NCBI RefSeq assembly: GCF_020966775.1
Contig: NZ_JAJKFV010000007.1
Span: forward strand, 183,514 to 247,513
Direction of reading: 5' to 3'
DNA from: Rhodopirellula halodulae
Lineage (GTDB): Bacteria; Planctomycetota; Planctomycetia; Pirellulales; Pirellulaceae
Length of the DNA stretch: 64,000 nucleotides
In this document: piece by piece, positions 1 to 9,845 of the stretch
Numbering within the stretch: the stretch's first letter is position 1
How the letters are laid out: every line of letters starts with the position of its first letter
Notes under the pieces: generated by a model
Seen by the model: only the letters and a program-made list of their open reading frames with translations
The model's database searches: none
Told to the model about the DNA's origin: nothing
Made by a program: the position numbers and the translations under genes

Positions 1-1735
1 CCGAGCCAGCAGCAGCACCAGCGGCCGAGCCACATCCGTTGGAAGCAGGAACTTCAACGGTTTGAGGAACCATGATGGTCTTCGTGACTTCGACTTCCTT
101 TTCAACTTGGACTGGCACGCAAACGGTGTAGTCTTCGGTCTTTTCTTCTTCCACGCGGTCCATGACGGTCACGGTGTAAGGAACTTCTTCGCTCACCGTG
201 TCGAACTCGGTGACGGTGTATTCGCGAGTCTTGGTTTCAGGAACCATGACGCAAACTTCGCGAGTGCGAGTTTCGGTGGTCATGCTGGTCTTTGGCACCA
301 TGCGGGTGCGAGTTTCAGCGACCATCGTGCAAACTTCTTTCGTACGAGTACGAGTTTCGGTTTTGTACTCGCAACGCTTTTCGGTGCGAACGCGTTGTTC
401 TGCACGGCACTTGGTGACTTGGTATTCCTGAGTGCGTTGTTCTTGACGGCAACGACGAACAGGAACTTGGCAAGTGCGAGTCTCACGCTGCATGCGGGTC
501 ACTGGGACCATGCGAGTGCGAGTTTCCAAACGGCATTTCTTCACGTCGACCATGCGGGTCTTGGTTTCGGTGCGGTACTTGCAAACCGAAACGGGACGAG
601 TGCGGGTTTCGGTACGGCACTTGGTCACGGTGTACGTGTAAGGCTCTTCCGAGCGCTCGTTGACGTACTCGGTGTAAGGAACTTCTTCGGTCACCAAGTT
701 TGGAACCCAAACGCGTTTGGTGATGGTTTTGGTGCAACCGCCACAGCCGTTGTTGCATCCGCCACAGCTGCTGCCGCAACCGCAAGCGTCGCTGCAACCG
801 CCGCACGATCCGCATCCGCCACAAGCCGATCCGCAACCGTTGCCGGCGGGGACTTCTTCGGTGACGCACTGGTAGCTACCCATGTCTTTGCTGACCATGC
901 GGGTCTTTTGAACAGGAACGCGTTTGCAAACGGTGCGCGATGCGGTCAGCGTTTCGGTGTAAGGAACTTGAACCGTGTAGGTTTGCTCAACGGTTTCGGT
1001 GTAAGGAACGCGAACGGTGTAGGTTTGAGCGACTTGCTCGGTGTAAGGAACGCGAACGGTGTAGCTGCGCTCAACTTGCTCGGTCACAGGAACGCAAACC
1101 GAGTAGGTCTTTTCGACCATTTCGGTGTAAGGAACATTCACGGTGTACGTGCGTGTTGCGGTTTCGGTGTAAGGAACCTGGACCGTGTAAGGCACTTCGA
1201 CTTCGGTCGTCACGGGAACTTGAACCGAGTAGGTTTCTTCCACGGTGCTCTTTTGTGGAACCATGACGGTGTAAGCTTCTTCGATTTCGGTCGTCACAGG
1301 AACTTGCACGCTGTACTCTTCCGTCTTCTTCGACGGAACCATCACGGTGTATTCCTCTGTCTTGACGACTTCGCGAGGAACTTGCTTGGTGACGGTGCGA
1401 GTGCGAGTTTCGGTACGAGGAACGCATTTCACGACCGTGTAGGTGCGTTGACGCGTTTCTTGTTGCATTTGCGTTTCAGTCACCGTTTGCATTTCGGTGA
1501 CTTGTTGTGGAACCATGATGGTCTTGGTGACCATGGCAGGACCACAACCTTCTGCTACGGCGACAGGAGCTGCGTCAGCAGCAGGTGCACCTTCGGCGGG
1601 CGAAGCCGAGACGACAGCACCGCATCCGCCACAGGCAGGTGCGGGAGCGGGTGCGCCACAGCAGTCAGCGCTGGCGGTCGAGCCGTAGGCGATTGCAGTC
1701 GCTGCAACCGCGAACGAATAGAACAATTTCTTCAC
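1..1735 (-). CDS. Cysteine-rich YTV-repeat secreted protein (3' end outside window)
   Basis: Reading the minus strand from a GTG at 1735 gives 578 codons without a stop, running off the left edge, so the C terminus is missing. The start VKKLFYSFAVAATAIAYG leads to a signal peptide with likely cleavage after ASA. The mature protein is built from short strands repeating YTV (for example YTVRVPYTE, YSVQVPVT) in Val/Thr/Glu-rich context, then a Cys/Gly cluster (GCGSACGGCGSCGG and similar, about 831-720), then an Arg/Thr/Glu-rich repeat region (ETRTRMVP-type units). YTV repeats form a family described from Rhodopirellula baltica, with members associated with the planctomycete protein-containing cell envelope. 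A structural, possibly disulfide-linked, wall role is an inference. The plus-strand 603-codon frame over the same bases is its antisense shadow. Confidence 0.85.
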   Translation of the reverse strand, partial: MKKLFYSFAVAATAIAYGSTASADCCGAPAPAPACGGCGAVVSASPAEGAPAADAAPVAVAEGCGPAMVTKTIMVPQQVTEMQTVTETQMQQETRQRTYTVVKCVPRTETRTRTVTKQVPREVVKTEEYTVMVPSKKTEEYSVQVPVTTEIEEAYTVMVPQKSTVEETYSVQVPVTTEVEVPYTVQVPYTETATRTYTVNVPYTEMVEKTYSVCVPVTEQVERSYTVRVPYTEQVAQTYTVRVPYTETVEQTYTVQVPYTETLTASRTVCKRVPVQKTRMVSKDMGSYQCVTEEVPAGNGCGSACGGCGSCGGCSDACGCGSSCGGCNNGCGGCTKTITKRVWVPNLVTEEVPYTEYVNERSEEPYTYTVTKCRTETRTRPVSVCKYRTETKTRMVDVKKCRLETRTRMVPVTRMQRETRTCQVPVRRCRQEQRTQEYQVTKCRAEQRVRTEKRCEYKTETRTRTKEVCTMVAETRTRMVPKTSMTTETRTREVCVMVPETKTREYTVTEFDTVSEEVPYTVTVMDRVEEEKTEDYTVCVPVQVEKEVEVTKTIMVPQTVEVPASNGCGSAAGAAAGS

Positions 1736-2218
1736 GGGGGATACCTCAAGAGGTTGGAACGGATGATGCCCAAGACGGATGTGGCGCATCAACATGGACT
1801 GTCGGTTCGTAGAAGCTCCGCAGAACTTCACGTCGCAACATATATAACTCGCGCTCGGGGGGATCGAAATTGATTCCGCTCAGGGAATTTGATTCAAGTT
1901 CGGAAAGGTCGCGGGTCAGGTTGACTGTGCAGGTCGTACCGATTGGAAGATCCGAATCGGTGTTCAACACGGTGTACGGTCGTGGTGATTTCGTCCGAGA
2001 TGTTGCGGAGGCCGAACAGTCGTTGCAAACGGGCACGCAGCTTCCCTTTGCCAGCGCACACGATGTTCGAAGTGACCAAACCGTCGGCTCGAACGGTCAT
2101 GAGAAACCGCGTTCAGAAATCCAATGAAGAACCCCACCGAGAGAACCCGGTGGGGTGGCGTGTTTTCAGTGGTGAACGAATTGATCGCTTGTCTTGGTCA
2201 ATCAGTCGTGTTGGCCAA
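1736..2218. other. Intergenic region upstream of the YTV gene
   Basis: No convincing gene: short frames on both strands here lack a recognisable family or ribosome-binding site. It should hold the promoter and leader of the YTV gene (GAGG lies about 10 bases before its GTG) and the 3' end of the upstream surface-protein transcript, marked by the hairpin at 2131-2156. Confidence 0.5.
2131..2156 (-). terminator. Hairpin terminator after the dockerin/cadherin-like gene
   Basis: A perfect 9-bp stem, ACCCCACCG (2131-2139) with CGGTGGGGT (2148-2156), and an 8-base loop. It lies about 60 bases beyond the stop of the minus-strand gene ending at 2219. The minus-strand tail is T-rich but interrupted (TCTTCATT), so rho-independent termination is likely but not strong. 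Confidence 0.55.
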
Positions 2219-5200
2219 TCAGTCGTCTTGGCCGAGAATTTGATCGATCGCGTCACGGAAGGTTGGGTACTCGTCTTCGATCAAGTCTTCCAGGCTGGCA
2301 TCGAAGTCGAAATCGTCGACTCCGCCCAACAGTTGGACTGATGTGCCGGTCGAGTTCACTCGCAGATGCTCGCCGTCAACTTGAGCGGTCAACACATCGC
2401 CGTCTTCTTCGATGATGGTCAACAGAGCCGCGTCGTTGTTGCGGTTCATCGCCAGTTCAGCGTATTCGACCCCTTCGAATCCGGTTCCAGCGAGGAACAT
2501 CATCTGGGCTCCACTGCTATCGAGCGTGATGAAGCCGCCCTCGCCGTACTCCACACCGTCGGGCAATTCGCTGCTGCCGTTGGTGTTGGTCGAAAGAATC
2601 GAGCTGTTGCCTTGGCCCGCTTCACCCAAAGTTGCAAAGGCAAAGTTACCAACCGGTGAAGCACCGCCTTCGGATCCGATCACAACAGGAATGACGCCGT
2701 CGACGGCTTCACCTGCGGCGACCGCACCACTGGGCAAGTTGTAGATAACGCGGTAGGTACCGGGAGCAACGTCCTCGAAGGTGTATTCACCGTCCAAGTT
2801 GGTCACAACCGTGATGTCAATGTCTTCGCCCAGCAAGTTTTCGCTGGCGGAAGAGACCAGTCGAACGGCAACGCCACCCAAGGCGGCTTCGCCCGAGTCA
2901 CGAACGCCGTTGCGAACCGGATCGGCACCGTTGTCGATGACGTCACGGATGTTGGTGATTTGGTCAACGAAGAGTTGGCCACTGATGACCGATGAGACGA
3001 AGTCGTTCACCGTGACGTCGACGGTCGCCGTATCGGTCGAGACACCATCGCTGAGTTGATAGGTGATCGTCGTGGTGCCAACGAAGTCGGTGGCGGGGGT
3101 GAACACCAATTGGTTGTCCGCGTTGACCGTCACGGTGCCGTTGGCAGGTTGCGTTGGAACGGTGACGGTTGCGGTTTGATTCTCGTTGGCTGGTCCAAGC
3201 GAATCATTCGCGAGCACGTCGATGGTGACCGAACGGTTGCGAGATGTTTCCGCGGTGTCGTCGTTGGCGACTGGATCATCGTTGACACCGGCAACCGAGA
3301 TGCTGATCGTTCCCGTGTCGGTCGCACCGAGCGAATTGGTCACGGTGTAGACCAATGAGTCGCTTCCGAAGAAGTCAGCATTCGGAGTGTAGGTCAACGT
3401 CGCATTGGTCAAGTCGCCCACTGTGCCACTGACGGAAGCCGAACCATTCGCAGGATTGGTCGTGATGGTGACCGTTCCCGTATCGCCGCTGTCCAAATTC
3501 ACGAGTGTCGACAGATCCAAGGTTACCGCACCGCCGTCTTCGGTCGCCGAAAGCGAACCGTTGTTGGCGACTGGGGGTGAGATCACGTCGGTGACGGTGA
3601 TATTGACCGTTGCGGTCGCAGTCAACGATCCATCGGTCACTTGATAGGTGAACGAATCGGGACCGTTGTAGTCGGCGTCCGGGGTATATCGGATGATGCC
3701 GTTGCCCAGCGAAACAGCCGACCCGTTGCCTGGGTTGGATGCGACCGAGATGACCAGTCCGGTGCTGTCGATGTCAGCTACGTTGCTGTTCAAGTCGATG
3801 TCGATGCTGTTGTCTTCCAGAACCGTCACGCTGCGGTTCGTGGCGGTCGGAGCATCGTTGACAGGCGTCACGTTGATCGTGATGGTGCCTTCGTCGAACA
3901 ATTGGTCGCCTTGAGTGCTGGTCGCACGGTAGACGATGGTTTCAGTCCCGTTCGCATTCGCGTTGGGAGTGTAAGTCAAGGTGCCGCCAGCAGAGATGCT
4001 GGACGTTCCGGCGGCGTCTGTGCCACTGATCTTCGTGAACACGACCGAGTCACCTGATTCCAGCGTGACCAAGTCGTTCAGGTTGATGGTCAGCGTTCCC
4101 GAATCTTCGTCGATGGTTTCCGAATCGTTGGCCGCGATCGGAGCGTCCAAGACGTCTTGAATGTCGATGTTGACGACCGCGGTGTCCGTTCCACCCTGGC
4201 CATCACTGATGGTGTAGGTGAACGAGTCATCACCGTCGGAGGCGACGCCCGTCGATGTGTAACTGATTTGAGTGCGGCCATCGACGGTAACGATGGTGGC
4301 CGTGCCACGAGTTGGTTGCGTGACTGAGGTGATCGTCAGCGTTCCGCTTTCACCGGGGCCGTCCGCGTCGTTGTCCAAAACGTCCAGGGTGACGGTTGCA
4401 CCCTCGGCGACTTGATAGTCGTCATCGTTCGCGGTCAGGTCGGTGTTGTCCGGCGTGACGGTGACGGTAATCACGCCCGTGTCACTGCCAATGTCGTTGC
4501 TGGCGGTGTAAGTGATGGTCGCCGTGCCGAAGAAATCTTGTGCTGGCGTGTAGAATATCTCATCGCCAGCGAAGCGAACGGAACCACTGCCGGAAGTCAG
4601 GACTGCGTTGTCCAAGGTGACAGTGCTGCTTCCCGTGTTGATGCTGATCAAGTTATCGTCGCTGAGATCTGCGACCTCAGCTTCGCTGGTGACACCGCCA
4701 CCGTTGTCCTCATCGATGGTGATCGCTTTGTCAGCCGCGTTGATGCCCGTTTGGCTGTTCGTGACCGTCACATTCACGGTCGCCATCGCCGTCAACTGAC
4801 CGTCTGAAATCGTGTAGGAGAACGAATCGCTGCCCGAGAAACCAGCGGGAGCGGTGTAGCTGATCTCGCCATTGGAAATGATGGCACTGCCGCCGTTGGC
4901 GGTTGTCAGCACCGAAGATGGCTCTTGCAGAACCAAGACAGAGTTGTCTTCGAGTGGTCCGGCCGAGTCGTTGTCCAATGCGTCGATCGAGATCGTTTCA
5001 CCTTGTTCGACGGTCGCGGTGTCGTTCACCGCGATCGGAGCGTCGTTGACCGCGGCGATATCGACCGAGATCGTTCCGGTGACGGTGTCTGTTCCGTCCG
5101 AAGCGGTGTAGACGAATTGATCGCCTGTTCCAAATTCATCCGCGGCAGGTGTGTAGGTCAACGTCGTGCCGCTGAGCTCGAACACGCCCTTGGTTTCCAC

Positions 5201-6790
5201 TTCAGAAACCGTCGCGTAGGTCGTGCCACCTGGGTTGCCCGAGTTGAGCGTGGCCAAGTCGATCGAAACCGCACCCGCGTCCTCGGTGGCGTTCAGGGTG
5301 CTGTTGGCTGCCGTGATGCCGCTGGCGGAACCAGTGACATTCAGAATGAATCGCGAATCGTTGTCCAGCTGAATCATGTTGCTGGGAACGTTCTCTTCGC
5401 CAACCTGGGTGCCGTAGATCAGAACACCGTCGCCCTCATCCGGCGGATCCAGCGAAACCATCAAGTTGGTCGTCGGTGCAACCGCCCGGACGGGAATACT
5501 GAAAACGTCGTAGGCAATGCTCGAGTTGAAGTCGGAAAGTTCTTCGGTCAAGTCATTCGTTGGACCGAGAGCACCGATTTCGTTGAACAGGTCAACCGTG
5601 TCAGTGCCGATGGTGGCGTCTTGGGCGAAGGAGCCAAAGACTCGGTTCTTACCGTAGATCTGAGCGTTGCCCGCGTTGCGAGTGTTCAGCTCGAGGGCAC
5701 GCAAAATTGGAGCTGCGTTGAAAGAACCATCGCCATTTTGAACGTTCGTTTGGGAGATGGTGACGGGTTGGACGTTGCCGCCAATTTCCAAGGTGACCTG
5801 CAACTGCGGCACATCCACGTTGATCAGGTCGTCACCGCTGTAAAGGATGTCCAACAAGAACGATCCACCACCGCTGGGTCCGCCCGAGGAACCATCGATG
5901 CTGCCGTTGACAGTGACGTCCGCTGCCGAATCCACCAACGGGCTCAGGTCCGCGATGATCTGAGCCAGATTGTCTTCGGCGGTATCAAGCGAACTCGTGC
6001 TTCCAATGAAATCGGCGAACGAGCGAGTTTCCGTCACCGTTGGATTGTCGGCAAACGAGAACGTGATGTTGCCGCTGATTGGAGAATTCAGAACGGTGTT
6101 GTCAAACGTGATCTGTTGGATCTCACCGACGGCTGGTTCCAACACGTCCGTCTGGTCCATCACGATGTCCGTGACCGCACGGAAAACGCCAGTGGCACTG
6201 AAACCACGAAGATCCTGGACACCAACTTCCAGCTTGAAGACTTCGTTGACGTCGACGTTGTAGGTCAGTTGCTCGTTCGAAGTCGGCAAAACATCCGTCG
6301 CACCAGCGGTGTTGTCGACCAGCGAGTCGTCCAAGTTGCGAGCGGCCAAGACGAACTCGACCAATGGCATGTCCGCTTCGCCCTCACCACGGTTCAGAGC
6401 GTTGATGACGCTGAGAGCATCCAGGGCGGTCACGCGGTTATCGCCAGTCACATCGACAAAACCAGCGAATTCCTCCGTGCCGTCCAGAGCTTCTCCCTCA
6501 CCGTGTTGGTTGAGGTGATTGATCACCATCAGGGCGTCAAGCGCGGTGATGTATTTGTTGTTGTCAACGTCGTAGGCACGCCAGTAGTTGTGTGCCACGG
6601 CGATTTCGGGTTCGCCCTCGGGAGCTGCGTCCATGGCCGATGGAACGTCACCTGCCAGCAATTGACGACTTTCCAGCGATTCGCTGAGCAGTCGACGCTT
6701 GGTCAAGCGGTTCGCACGGGACCGGTCTTCGCTTCGCTTTCGTGATGACGACGGGCTCACGCTGCGAAGCAGTTGACGCAGATTCTTCAT
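2219..6790 (-). CDS. Large LEPR-XLL-type surface protein with dockerin and cadherin-like repeats
   Basis: 1523 residues from the ATG at 6790, preferred over a frame extension to 6949 because MKNLRQLLRS opens the basic segment that precedes the sorting motif LESRQLLAGD (residues 39-48), a planctomycete LEPR-XLL-like N-terminal signature. Residues 70-135 hold two dockerin-type calcium loops (DVDNNKYITALD, DVTGDNRVTALD). From about residue 460 onward come many tandem beta-sandwich units with the recurring hallmarks NDAP, LDNDADGPG and TYTPNADFFG, as in cadherin-like/VCBS-type adhesins. Near 1330-1430 a SdrD-B/Cna-B-like domain (GVAVRLVS, LDGEYTFEDVAPGTYRVIY) precedes a unique acidic C terminus. 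It is probably an exported, calcium-stabilised adhesin or surface filament. No catalytic domain is visible. The cohesin partner, if any, is not in the window. Confidence 0.85.
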   Translation of the reverse strand: MKNLRQLLRSVSPSSSRKRSEDRSRANRLTKRRLLSESLESRQLLAGDVPSAMDAAPEGEPEIAVAHNYWRAYDVDNNKYITALDALMVINHLNQHGEGEALDGTEEFAGFVDVTGDNRVTALDALSVINALNRGEGEADMPLVEFVLAARNLDDSLVDNTAGATDVLPTSNEQLTYNVDVNEVFKLEVGVQDLRGFSATGVFRAVTDIVMDQTDVLEPAVGEIQQITFDNTVLNSPISGNITFSFADNPTVTETRSFADFIGSTSSLDTAEDNLAQIIADLSPLVDSAADVTVNGSIDGSSGGPSGGGSFLLDILYSGDDLINVDVPQLQVTLEIGGNVQPVTISQTNVQNGDGSFNAAPILRALELNTRNAGNAQIYGKNRVFGSFAQDATIGTDTVDLFNEIGALGPTNDLTEELSDFNSSIAYDVFSIPVRAVAPTTNLMVSLDPPDEGDGVLIYGTQVGEENVPSNMIQLDNDSRFILNVTGSASGITAANSTLNATEDAGAVSIDLATLNSGNPGGTTYATVSEVETKGVFELSGTTLTYTPAADEFGTGDQFVYTASDGTDTVTGTISVDIAAVNDAPIAVNDTATVEQGETISIDALDNDSAGPLEDNSVLVLQEPSSVLTTANGGSAIISNGEISYTAPAGFSGSDSFSYTISDGQLTAMATVNVTVTNSQTGINAADKAITIDEDNGGGVTSEAEVADLSDDNLISINTGSSTVTLDNAVLTSGSGSVRFAGDEIFYTPAQDFFGTATITYTASNDIGSDTGVITVTVTPDNTDLTANDDDYQVAEGATVTLDVLDNDADGPGESGTLTITSVTQPTRGTATIVTVDGRTQISYTSTGVASDGDDSFTYTISDGQGGTDTAVVNIDIQDVLDAPIAANDSETIDEDSGTLTINLNDLVTLESGDSVVFTKISGTDAAGTSSISAGGTLTYTPNANANGTETIVYRATSTQGDQLFDEGTITINVTPVNDAPTATNRSVTVLEDNSIDIDLNSNVADIDSTGLVISVASNPGNGSAVSLGNGIIRYTPDADYNGPDSFTYQVTDGSLTATATVNITVTDVISPPVANNGSLSATEDGGAVTLDLSTLVNLDSGDTGTVTITTNPANGSASVSGTVGDLTNATLTYTPNADFFGSDSLVYTVTNSLGATDTGTISISVAGVNDDPVANDDTAETSRNRSVTIDVLANDSLGPANENQTATVTVPTQPANGTVTVNADNQLVFTPATDFVGTTTITYQLSDGVSTDTATVDVTVNDFVSSVISGQLFVDQITNIRDVIDNGADPVRNGVRDSGEAALGGVAVRLVSSASENLLGEDIDITVVTNLDGEYTFEDVAPGTYRVIYNLPSGAVAAGEAVDGVIPVVIGSEGGASPVGNFAFATLGEAGQGNSSILSTNTNGSSELPDGVEYGEGGFITLDSSGAQMMFLAGTGFEGVEYAELAMNRNNDAALLTIIEEDGDVLTAQVDGEHLRVNSTGTSVQLLGGVDDFDFDASLEDLIEDEYPTFRDAIDQILGQDD

Positions 6791-7291
6791 CTGTTTTCTC
6801 GGCAATTCGAATGGTTGGGCTGGGTCGATGTATGGGTCTCCGCGACGACCGAAACGCCCCAATGTCGACAGGCAATCCGGTGTTCCGCGCAAAGTCGTAA
6901 CGAGCTCCCGAAGACCGCTCTCACGGTCGGGACCGCCAGCGTAATCCAAAAACTTTGGGCGGGTGCGAAAATTTGAAAAGCAGGTGCATCTTACCTAGAC
7001 CACCGCCTTTATCAATCTTTGGTTGGTGCAAGGAAACAAAAACGATGGGTTGGTCGCGGTTGGACGGATTATTCCGGCAATAAGTTCCGATTTGGCTGAT
7101 GAAAAAATGAAAAATTGACGACATCCCGCCGTCGCTTTTTTGATGAAAGTCGGGATGGTTCGGCTCAACCCGCTCGTTTTCATTCCACGCCCCCCGGTTT
7201 TCACGCGATTGCCCGCTGAATCGGGGCGGTGCACGTTTTCCGTGACCTAGCTTTCAAAAACTTTTTCACGCCGCGTGATCCATCACCTCTG
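6791..7291. other. Divergent promoter region between two surface-protein genes
   Basis: About 500 bases between divergently transcribed genes. The part from about 6955 to 7160 is visibly AT-rich compared with its surroundings, as expected for promoters. An inverted pair CATCCCG (7122-7128) and CGGGATG (7151-7157) is present. No gene was recognised; the frame extensions of both neighbours into this region look non-coding. Confidence 0.5.
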
Positions 7292-9760
7292 ATGACCCAC
7301 TCCCAATCACCCGAAACCGAGACCGCCGAGCCGCACGTGGACTCGCTGGAGATCGCCGAGCCAACGATCCAGCCTTGCGAGCAGCGTTTGGCACTATCCG
7401 CTTCCTTGATGGGGGCTTGGTTGGCAGATTGGGCGGATCCGATGCAGGCCTGTTCGGCCGATATTCCGACGTCCGGTTCAGGCTCGATTGCACCTGCCAG
7501 CAGCGACGCTGATTCCTCACCGGTTGCTGATCACGGAATAGATGCACTGGGAATGGGGCCACTCGCCCCCGCCAACCCGCCCCAACCGATTGAAATTGAG
7601 AACGCTTCGTTCCCCACCCCCGCGGGTTGGAATTTTGATGCTTGGGTGGAGCAGTCAACTTCGGGATCGTTGTGGGAACAAGCTCAGAACCTGAGAGAAT
7701 CCGGTGAGTTGGGGGCTGGCGGCAGTTCGCCTTGGGATGGCAGCGGTCAAACCATCGCCGTGATCGATAGCGGAATTGCCTACGATCACATCGCTTTGGG
7801 GGGAGGCTACGGGCCCGGTTACCGCGTGGTTGGTGGGTACGACTTTGCAGAGAACGATTCCGATCCCTACGACGATGCACCCGCCGGATACCACGGTTCG
7901 CACGTCGCCGGCTTGGTCGCGGGCGATGGATACCTCGATTCCGGAGCGACCTTTCAAGGTTTGGCACCAGGGGCTGACCTGGTGGGACTGCGCGTTTTCG
8001 ATGACGCGGGTAACGGAAATCTGCAGTGGATCGAATCGGCGTTGCAGTGGGTGATCGAAAACCAAGACACGTTCGAAAACCCCATCACGACGGTCAATCT
8101 GTCTTTGGGAACTGAATTGACAGATGCTAATCGATTTGACGCGATGGCAATGCTCGAAGACGAATTGCAAACGCTTTACGAAAGCAACGTGATGGTGTTT
8201 GCCGCGGCGGGAAATTCATTCGCCACGATGGATCACGATACGGCCGACGCGTTGATGTATCCCGCATCCAGTCAGTATGTCGTCGGCGTGGGGTCTGTCG
8301 ATTCGAATCAGAACCTCAGCGATTTCTCACAACGCGAAGACGGCATTTTGACGACTGGCGGGCAAGCGATTCGAAGCTCGGTGCCCGAACATGTTTATGG
8401 CGCAGATGGCTTCGCGAACGATTATGCGCTGTTGAGTGGAACCAGCATGTCCAGCCCACAAGTGGCCGGGGCCTCCGCGTTGATCCGGCAAGCCATGCTG
8501 GAATCTGGAATGACACCGACGGTCGATTCCATCTTGGCCCGAATGAACGAAACAGCAGACGTTCACACGGACCCAGTGACCGGAGTTCAATACAAAACAT
8601 TGAATCTGGACGCCGCGTTGGCCTTTGCGGTGAACGAACCTGAACCAACACCGACGCCTGAACCCGCACCCACGCCGGAACCAACGCCCGAGCCAGCACC
8701 AAACCCAACTCCGGAACCTTCGCAGCCCACCACGATTGATCGATTCGACGGAACCACCGGAAGCGACGAAATCGTGTTGGATCTTCGTCAGATGCGGCTG
8801 GAATCCGATGGTTCGATCAGCGGCAATGCGTTGCTTACGGATGCGACCGGGACACACAGCCTGGACACGACCGCCCCGTTTCTCTTGGACGGTGGTACCG
8901 GTGGGGATGTGCTTCGCATCTTGGGTTCGGCGGAGGCGGAAAGCCTGCTGTTGCGACCACCCAACAACGCCGATGGTTTGAGCCGGCTGAGCTTTTTAGG
9001 CGGCGAAATCGAAATTCGCGGGTTTGAAAACGTTTCGTTTGTCGGCGGAGGCGGCTTGGACCACGCGACGCTTTATGACAGCACCGGCAACGATGTGTTG
9101 ACCGCTTCCAATCAGACCGCACGCATGACCGGTGTTGGGTTTGAGTTCCGCGTCGACAATGTGCCGAAGTTGTTTGCTCATGCGACTGCCGGAGGCGAAG
9201 ATTCCGCGCACTTGAATGACACGGAGTACGACGATCGGTTGGTCATTCGTCCACAATTCAGCTCGTTGCGAAACGAAGTGCAAACGCAAGCCGTGTTTGG
9301 TTTCGAAAGAGTCTACGCCTACGCCGAAGCCGGTGGGCATGACTCGGCTGACCTAGGTGATTCCGAAGCCAATGACGTCATGTCCATCTCGCAATCGCAA
9401 GCAACGATCAGCAGCAGCGGCTACCGCGCGACGGCGATTGGATTTGAAGATGTTTCTGCCAAAGCCTCGGCGGGCGGCGAAGACACCGTTCGAATCTATG
9501 TGACGCAGGCCGGCGGAACTTGGCACACGACCGATTCGCTGACCCAGTGGATCGGCGCGGATGGTACCAGTCGCATTGCTCGAGGGTTTGAGCACAGCGA
9601 AACATTCGAGCGATTCGAAACGCAATCTCTTGCTGAAACTTCCTCGTTGACCGCGAACCCATCCTCAACCAGCGGCCTCCCAACATCGGCGGTGAGACCG
9701 TTCGATGAAGAGGCCCACCGCGACGCTCTGCGGCGGATGTTTGAAACGTTGGAAGACTAG
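7292..9760 (+). CDS. Subtilisin-like (S8) secreted serine protease
   Basis: 822 residues from the ATG at 7292; a GTG at 7229 would add 21 residues of unlikely sequence. Near the N terminus, CEQRLALSASL resembles the planctomycete LEPR-XLL-type sorting motif. The S8 catalytic domain spans about residues 135-445, with Asp159 in IAVIDSG, His204 in HGSHVAG, oxyanion Asn308 in AAAGNS and Ser385 in SGTSMSSPQVAG, so it should be active. A Pro/Glu/Thr linker (PEPTPTPEPAPTPEP, about 445-470) connects it to a 350-residue C-terminal region with Gly-Gly-Asp-Asp repeated strands (for example TAGGEDSAHLND, AGGHDSADLGD, SAGGEDTVRI). This region is probably a beta-helix-like surface anchor or binding module. 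It is divergent from the dockerin protein. The substrate is unknown. Confidence 0.85.
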   Translation: MTHSQSPETETAEPHVDSLEIAEPTIQPCEQRLALSASLMGAWLADWADPMQACSADIPTSGSGSIAPASSDADSSPVADHGIDALGMGPLAPANPPQPIEIENASFPTPAGWNFDAWVEQSTSGSLWEQAQNLRESGELGAGGSSPWDGSGQTIAVIDSGIAYDHIALGGGYGPGYRVVGGYDFAENDSDPYDDAPAGYHGSHVAGLVAGDGYLDSGATFQGLAPGADLVGLRVFDDAGNGNLQWIESALQWVIENQDTFENPITTVNLSLGTELTDANRFDAMAMLEDELQTLYESNVMVFAAAGNSFATMDHDTADALMYPASSQYVVGVGSVDSNQNLSDFSQREDGILTTGGQAIRSSVPEHVYGADGFANDYALLSGTSMSSPQVAGASALIRQAMLESGMTPTVDSILARMNETADVHTDPVTGVQYKTLNLDAALAFAVNEPEPTPTPEPAPTPEPTPEPAPNPTPEPSQPTTIDRFDGTTGSDEIVLDLRQMRLESDGSISGNALLTDATGTHSLDTTAPFLLDGGTGGDVLRILGSAEAESLLLRPPNNADGLSRLSFLGGEIEIRGFENVSFVGGGGLDHATLYDSTGNDVLTASNQTARMTGVGFEFRVDNVPKLFAHATAGGEDSAHLNDTEYDDRLVIRPQFSSLRNEVQTQAVFGFERVYAYAEAGGHDSADLGDSEANDVMSISQSQATISSSGYRATAIGFEDVSAKASAGGEDTVRIYVTQAGGTWHTTDSLTQWIGADGTSRIARGFEHSETFERFETQSLAETSSLTANPSSTSGLPTSAVRPFDEEAHRDALRRMFETLED

Positions 9761-9845
9761 CAGTTCATTTCATGCTCGGTGAGGTCAGCCGCTGAGGGTC
9801 GCTTCCTGCTTCAAATCGTTGTTTTTAGAGTTGCGTTGGCTTCTG

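Noticed and set aside
62..1873. Long plus-strand open frame of about 600 codons
   Set aside because: Antisense of the YTV gene; its composition (His/Arg/Asn-rich) reflects the complementary repeat and has no family sequence.
4925..6745. Long plus-strand open frame over the large surface protein gene
   Set aside because: Shadow of the minus-strand dockerin/cadherin-like gene, which has recognisable domains along its length.
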